A stretch of 64,000 nt of DNA. Origin: Whitmania pigra. Taxonomy: Eukaryota; Annelida; Clitellata; Hirudinida; Haemopidae. Under the pieces are notes generated by a model. It made no database searches and was not told where the DNA came from. It saw nothing but the letters and a program-made list of their open reading frames with translations. Positions 59,301 to 64,000 of the stretch are shown piece by piece (the first letter of the stretch is position 1; every line of letters begins with the position of its first letter). The DNA is taken from positions 352,501 to 416,500 of the forward strand of contig JAJTWR010000425.1 in the NCBI GenBank assembly GCA_021613335.1, written 5' to 3'. Made by a program: the position numbers and the translations under genes.

Positions 59301-62300
59301 TGCTGTCCTATGATTGGCCGCTACATGGCGCTCACAGCGAGGGATTTGATTGGTGGAATCAATGTGAAGTTAAAAATAATTCAAGACAGCCAACTGCTAC
59401 AACAACAACAATAGTAATAATGACGATTTAAAATGTTAAGTGTATAAAAAATACCCTTTTATAAGTGAAAGTAAAAATAGATCACGAGACTTTGTTAATA
59501 ATAAATATTGATGACATTATTTTTAGATAATTATTATTTATGAATAATAACGGAGAGTTTATTAATGAATAATAAAAGGGGTGCGGGTTTATTGTATTTT
59601 CTTAATTTAATGTAATTTATTGTCAAAATATTAAATATTAAATTATAATTAATAAATTATTATTCTTAGTTTATTAATAAACAGTTAGTTCATAATTAGT
59701 GACGCTTGTCATAATTACCACCATCATTACTGTAGATGGCTTTACAACGGTTCGCTAAGCCACTCATACTCATCCAAACATAAGCTGAGGTTGCACTAAA
59801 CGAACTTCATATCAGTACTCATCTGATTTTCCATATTTTCCAGGTACATTCCACAGGAAAACTGGGAAGAGCCGTCATGCTTCATCAGGTCCGGCGACTC
59901 GGTTGAAATATCTCCATGCAACGTTCCCTTCTGCAGTGGGTTTCATTCCATTGTCATCCTATATCATACCATGTAATTTCTATTAAGTTATGAAACTATG
60001 TCAGCATGAAAATTATGACGGCGATGATGGTGATGACATTTTGATAATGTGGGTAACACATTTAAAATCACTTACAAACTGAATCGCCATCATCGCTGCC
60101 ACTACCGTAAAGGCAAGCTCACCACCATCTCAAATGACCTAATTGACGTCATATTTGACAGGCTGCTCAGACAAGAACTCCTTCACCTGTGACAAAGGTC
60201 TGTGCCTTCCTTCCAACCTCCTCTGCAACGGAATTAAGGATTGCATAGACGGGACGGATGAATTGAAAGCCTGTGGTAAGTATTGCATTTCTTTCTAATG
60301 AAGTAACCCAACGATACGGGGGTTAACCCTAACCCTTAACCCGGATTGCTTAATTGTTCTTCAGTTGACCTCATGAAGTTGGACTGCAACTTCGACGATG
60401 ACTTCGCCTGCGGCTACAAAAGGTCAAAAGTCGGTTCGTTGTCATGGGAACAGAGGCCATCCAGTGACCTCATCAGTTATACGTCCACTTCCATTTACCA
60501 CAACGTCTCCTCTCTCGGTTGATTTCATTAATTATTCTTATTAATTAGAATAGTATAGCTAGTATATTAAAATTGTTTAATTAATATTATTTAATATGCT
60601 TACTGGTCTGTTACACTTTTATCATATTGTTTGATTTATTTATTATTACCTTCCTGTGGGCAATTAAGAATCATCTCAAAACTACATGCGTCGTTCTGAT
60701 TGGTCGCTCAAAATATTTCGCACGAACCAATGAAATGAACGAATGAAAATGTTTATTATACGTAATGGGCAAACAAAACACTCCTTCAGCATACATGATG
60801 TTTCTCGACTCCACCTACGGACAAGTAGGAGATCAGGTTCAGCTAGTAAGTCCGAGGACTAACTTTTCGAGGCCCACCCTGATTTCGTTCGACTACATAA
60901 TGTCAAGCACCAGTGATCTCACAGACAACGGGGTATCGGGCCTCTATTTGTACCAATTTTCGACCCTTCACACCCCCCTACAAATGCTATTCAAGAAGAC
61001 CAACTTCAATGATACCAACTTCATGACTGCCGAGGTTTGCGCACCTGCTGGACAGTATCACTTGATGTTTCTAGGAGTACAGGGTCGCCTCTACGAACAA
61101 GCCATTGCTCTGCCCTCGGTCAAAATCCTTGGCGATTGTGCTCTGAATTCGAATTCTCGTCAAAATGATGGCATTGCAGGTGTTTATGATGATAATTTCA
61201 TTTAATATTTGCATAAGTTTCTTTTAGTGGGATAGCTGATCATTTATAAATATGCATCACGGAAAATTATTAAATTATTATTAAAACATTAAATAGGTCT
61301 ATAAACTTAATAATTTTTTCATCTGACCGTCAAATATTTACAGAACCACTAGGTCCAGACGGTCTGAATTGCAAATTCAAGGGTATGTGCTCAGGGTTCT
61401 CGTTCCTGTCTTCATCCGCCTACTTCAACTACACTTTCGATTACACAGAAAGCATCATGTCAACCTTCAACAACGGACCAGGTTGCTACTGGTTACTCAA
61501 CATTTTTAAGCAACAATGAATTCCGAATGCAGTGAATTAATTATGGCTTTAAAATTATCTGTTTTTTTTAACAATTTATCATCACTCCAGCCTGCTCCAA
61601 CATCTTCAACGGAGTTGAGGGTATCATTATCTCCCCCGGCTATCCATCCGGGTACCCTGACAATTTGGTGTGCCACTTTGAAATCCAAGAACCGGACGGT
61701 GCCACAATAACCGTCAACTTCCTCGAGTTTTCTATCGAGGCTGAGAGCGATTGTCTCTTCGACAGACTTGAGGTTTGAAAAGTTCAAGATTTCTTTAAAC
61801 TTTTTTTTGGCGTTCCACATTCAATTCCTGAGATTTTTATTCTTGAATTTGGTAAGTGAAAATTATAACATCACTTGATACCATTCGATGCTGAACAATT
61901 ACTAAAATGATGAACCTAAAGACTAGGAATGCTGAAATAAAAACTAACGTAAACAATATTTTTACTTTAACTTAATTTTTTCCTACAACATTCACTACCG
62001 TAGGTGTATGACCCCGTAGTGAACACTACACGCTTTTTCTGCGGCAACAACATACCTCCGCCGATCAAGTCAAGGGGTAACAGACTTAAGTTCAACTTCC
62101 GCTCTGATAATTCGAATAATTTCGGAAGGTTCAAAATTGCCTACGTTGCCACAGCCAAAACAGGTAGATTTGGTGTTGATTGTTAATCACACCGGGCTAT
62201 TTAAATAACCGTGGAATTTTCGATAGATACGGAATTCTCACTGGTCTATAAATACACCGGACCCTCCCTCCTCCACGGATACAACCACATGGGTAGGCTG

Positions 62301-64000
62301 ATGTCTCCCATAGTTTCAATCCGTGAAAAGAGTTGCTTGATTGTTGAGGTTATTGTCCTCACTACATTCAGTGTCATCGCAGCATTTGAAGATAAGGACA
62401 CTGGAGAGTTTGTGGAGGTTCTTGTCAGGGTTGATTGATTTATTGATTAACTGACTGAGTAGGTGAGTGAGTGAATCGGTAGATGAGTGATTGGCAAGCA
62501 ATTCAAAAGAATTCCAACCTGTCAATCATCTCTAATCCGACAGGCACCCATCTTTTCTATACGACGGTCTCTCGGCAAGGAGTGGCACAATCTCTTTCTA
62601 GACCTCGACCCGTCAAAGTTCAAGGACGGCCGATTGGTTGTCGCCTTCGAGGTTCAAATTGACTACACAAGCACGCTGGAACCTGCCGCTATAAGGAAGA
62701 CCACTCTGATGAGAAAAGGATGCAAGGATTCTGGTAGGATTGAATAGCGAGCTGATTTATTAGTGAAATAAATGATTAATCAATTAGTGCCTCGTGATCA
62801 ATCGGTTGTTTGATTGAATTTATAAGTACTTTAGTTTACTAACACTCTCCAACATCATCATGTTTTCTCCCAAATTATCATAATAAAATATCATAATGAA
62901 TATAATAAATGAATATATTATAATAGTTACTGCCTGTTTATAATAAAAAGTGACCAATCCATCATTGGCCTGTAACTTCAACAAGATAGACCAATGTGGA
63001 TACCTGGATGCCTCGAGTGGGAAGGTTCACTGGACGAGAATCTACAACAAAGATAGCCAAGGCATGTTTTCATGGAGATATATATAAATATATATGTATG
63101 TATAATAAATATTGAATGTACAATGAATATTCATAAACACCCCAATTGTGCAAACACAGATACAAATGCATAGTAAATATAAAATACGGTCAGAAATATT
63201 GATATACATAAATCATGTAATTATATCAAACCGACTAAAATAGAATATTCCACTTTTCAAAAGTCTACTTCATGAATGCCTACTTCTCCATGGGTGACAA
63301 GGACCCTGCCGTCCTTCGCTCGTCACGTATTTCCGTCGACTCGGACAAGTGTCTCAGTGTCACCTACGGCACCTCAGATTCAGTTTTCGAGATGGAGATT
63401 TCCTCGAGTCTCTCGTCTTCAACTGCCTCCAGGTATCAACTCATTACCGACGATTCCGTAGGTCTGCGATTTAACGTTCAACAGGGATCCCAAGAGATTT
63501 CTTTCAAGGTTCGTGGATTGCGTAACCTCATTGACCTCGGTATGACCTCTCACTTTTGACCTCAATGTAACCTCACATCAACACTGACGTGTGACTAGGT
63601 ATAATTTTTAACTTCATATTGGAACTCAACTCTGACCATGCTTTACAATAACTAACTTCATGAGGTAGGCGTATTGATTGCACGATAATCCATTTAAGCG
63701 CTAATGTCATATTCTAGGTGTATCCGTCATCATCGGGCGAGTACTCCAGGTGGAAGGATGGCGAAGTAGACATACAAAGTATCGTCATGCTCGATGGACC
63801 GTGTCCAACTTCAGGTGAGTTCTAATTTTTCCAATCAGATTTTCAATTCAAATTTTACTTTCCTCTTCCAAGATGAAACACGTGCGGAACATTTTTTTAC
63901 AAAAAAAAAAAAAATCTTATTACTTAATTCTTATTTTTACAATTATTATTTAGAGAAACAAGCAGACCTGAACTGTGATTTCGAAAACCTGTTCATCTGC
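56363..64000 (+). CDS. DEG/ENaC-headed mosaic protein with apple, MAM, kringle, LDL-A and CUB domains (partial)
   Basis: Exons in continuous phase: 56363-56462, 56693-56870, 57053-57220, 57341-57405, 57631-57894, 57974-58105, 58206-58556, 58856-59018, 59844-59935, 60162-60275, 60365-60517, 60790-61179, 61344-61481, 61591-61772, 62004-62163, 62227-62348, 62544-62733, 62951-63061, 63264-63508, 63718-63814, 63954 to the edge. The Cys-rich cytosolic N-terminus is followed by the DEG/ENaC HG motif (WHGLKY), TM1 (FIWTIILLITVSLFLYL) and FPAVTICNPNQYR. Then come an apple-like domain (57631-57894), MAM (57974-58556), kringle (58856-59935: CLRW, NYCRY), LDL-A (60162-60275: CNGIKDCIDGTDE), MAM (60365-61179), part-MAM, CUB (61591-62163: ISPGYPSGYPDN), more MAM (62227-63814) and the start of another. 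The channel's palm, second membrane helix and stop are not in the window. If they follow, this is a sodium-channel-family protein with a giant adhesive ectodomain; if not, it is a type II membrane protein that borrowed a DEG N-terminus. Confidence 0.8.
59060..59843. other. Long intron inside the kringle domain
   Basis: The intron from 59019 to 59843 splits the kringle codons between NYCR and YIPQ, the usual location for a kringle phase-2 split. It is AT-rich with AAT/ACA simple repeats near 59090-59120 and 59398-59415. No nested gene was seen. Confidence 0.5.

Noticed and set aside
1..64000. tRNA, rRNA, CRISPR-like arrays or bacterial operon features
   Set aside because: None seen. Repeats here are microsatellites, gene duplicates and transposons of an animal genome.

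Overview
This window is animal nuclear DNA. It is AT-rich and intron-dense, with GT-AG introns of roughly 40 to 1,150 bases, long AAT and ATC microsatellites, non-LTR retrotransposons and DNA-transposon relics. Gene content and style fit an invertebrate bilaterian, and I would guess a spiralian such as an annelid or mollusc. That placement is inference, because no rRNA or mitochondrial marker is present. I saw no tRNA, rRNA or CRISPR.

Layout. (1) 1-2383: sequence without a recognised gene, plus a 5'UTR acceptor. (2) 2392-8912 (+): a complete 20-exon procollagen-lysine 2-oxoglutarate 5-dioxygenase of 725 codons. (3) 10439-19584 (+): a BCR/ABR-type Rho regulator (DH, PH, C2 and RhoGAP exons), with a roughly 950-base ATC-rich repeat inside one GAP-domain intron. 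(4) About 19.8-55.3 kb: an array of eleven copies of one small secreted-protein gene. Each encodes a signal peptide, a fucolectin-type (FTP/F5-8C-like) domain and a PAN/apple-like domain. Seven copies are intact by phase and frame (one on the minus strand) and four are pseudogenes. The array is studded with transposons: an almost full-length LINE (34.25-38.56 kb), several LINE fragments, an hAT derivative with an 8-base target duplication, and a 203-base MITE with a 9-base target duplication. It also carries stray copies of two exons of the neighbouring BCR/ABR gene, which shows that the duplicating segments included the end of that gene. (5) 56363-64000+ (+): the first 18 or more exons of a gene that begins like a DEG/ENaC channel (cytosolic HG motif, TM1, post-TM1 FPAVTICN motif). 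It then continues in uninterrupted splice phase into apple, MAM, kringle, LDL-A, MAM, CUB and further MAM domains. The gene runs off the right edge.

The most unusual items are the DEG/ENaC-headed mosaic protein and the lectin-apple array. The array diversifies by exon swapping: two signal-exon types, two apple-exon types, gene conversion, deletion chimeras and transposon insertion. Nothing in the sequence shows that the flanking genes (PLOD, BCR/ABR, DEG) work in one pathway with the lectins; their adjacency appears to be positional. Exon boundaries were placed by eye from splice consensus plus codon phase, and no alignment or transcript evidence was available.
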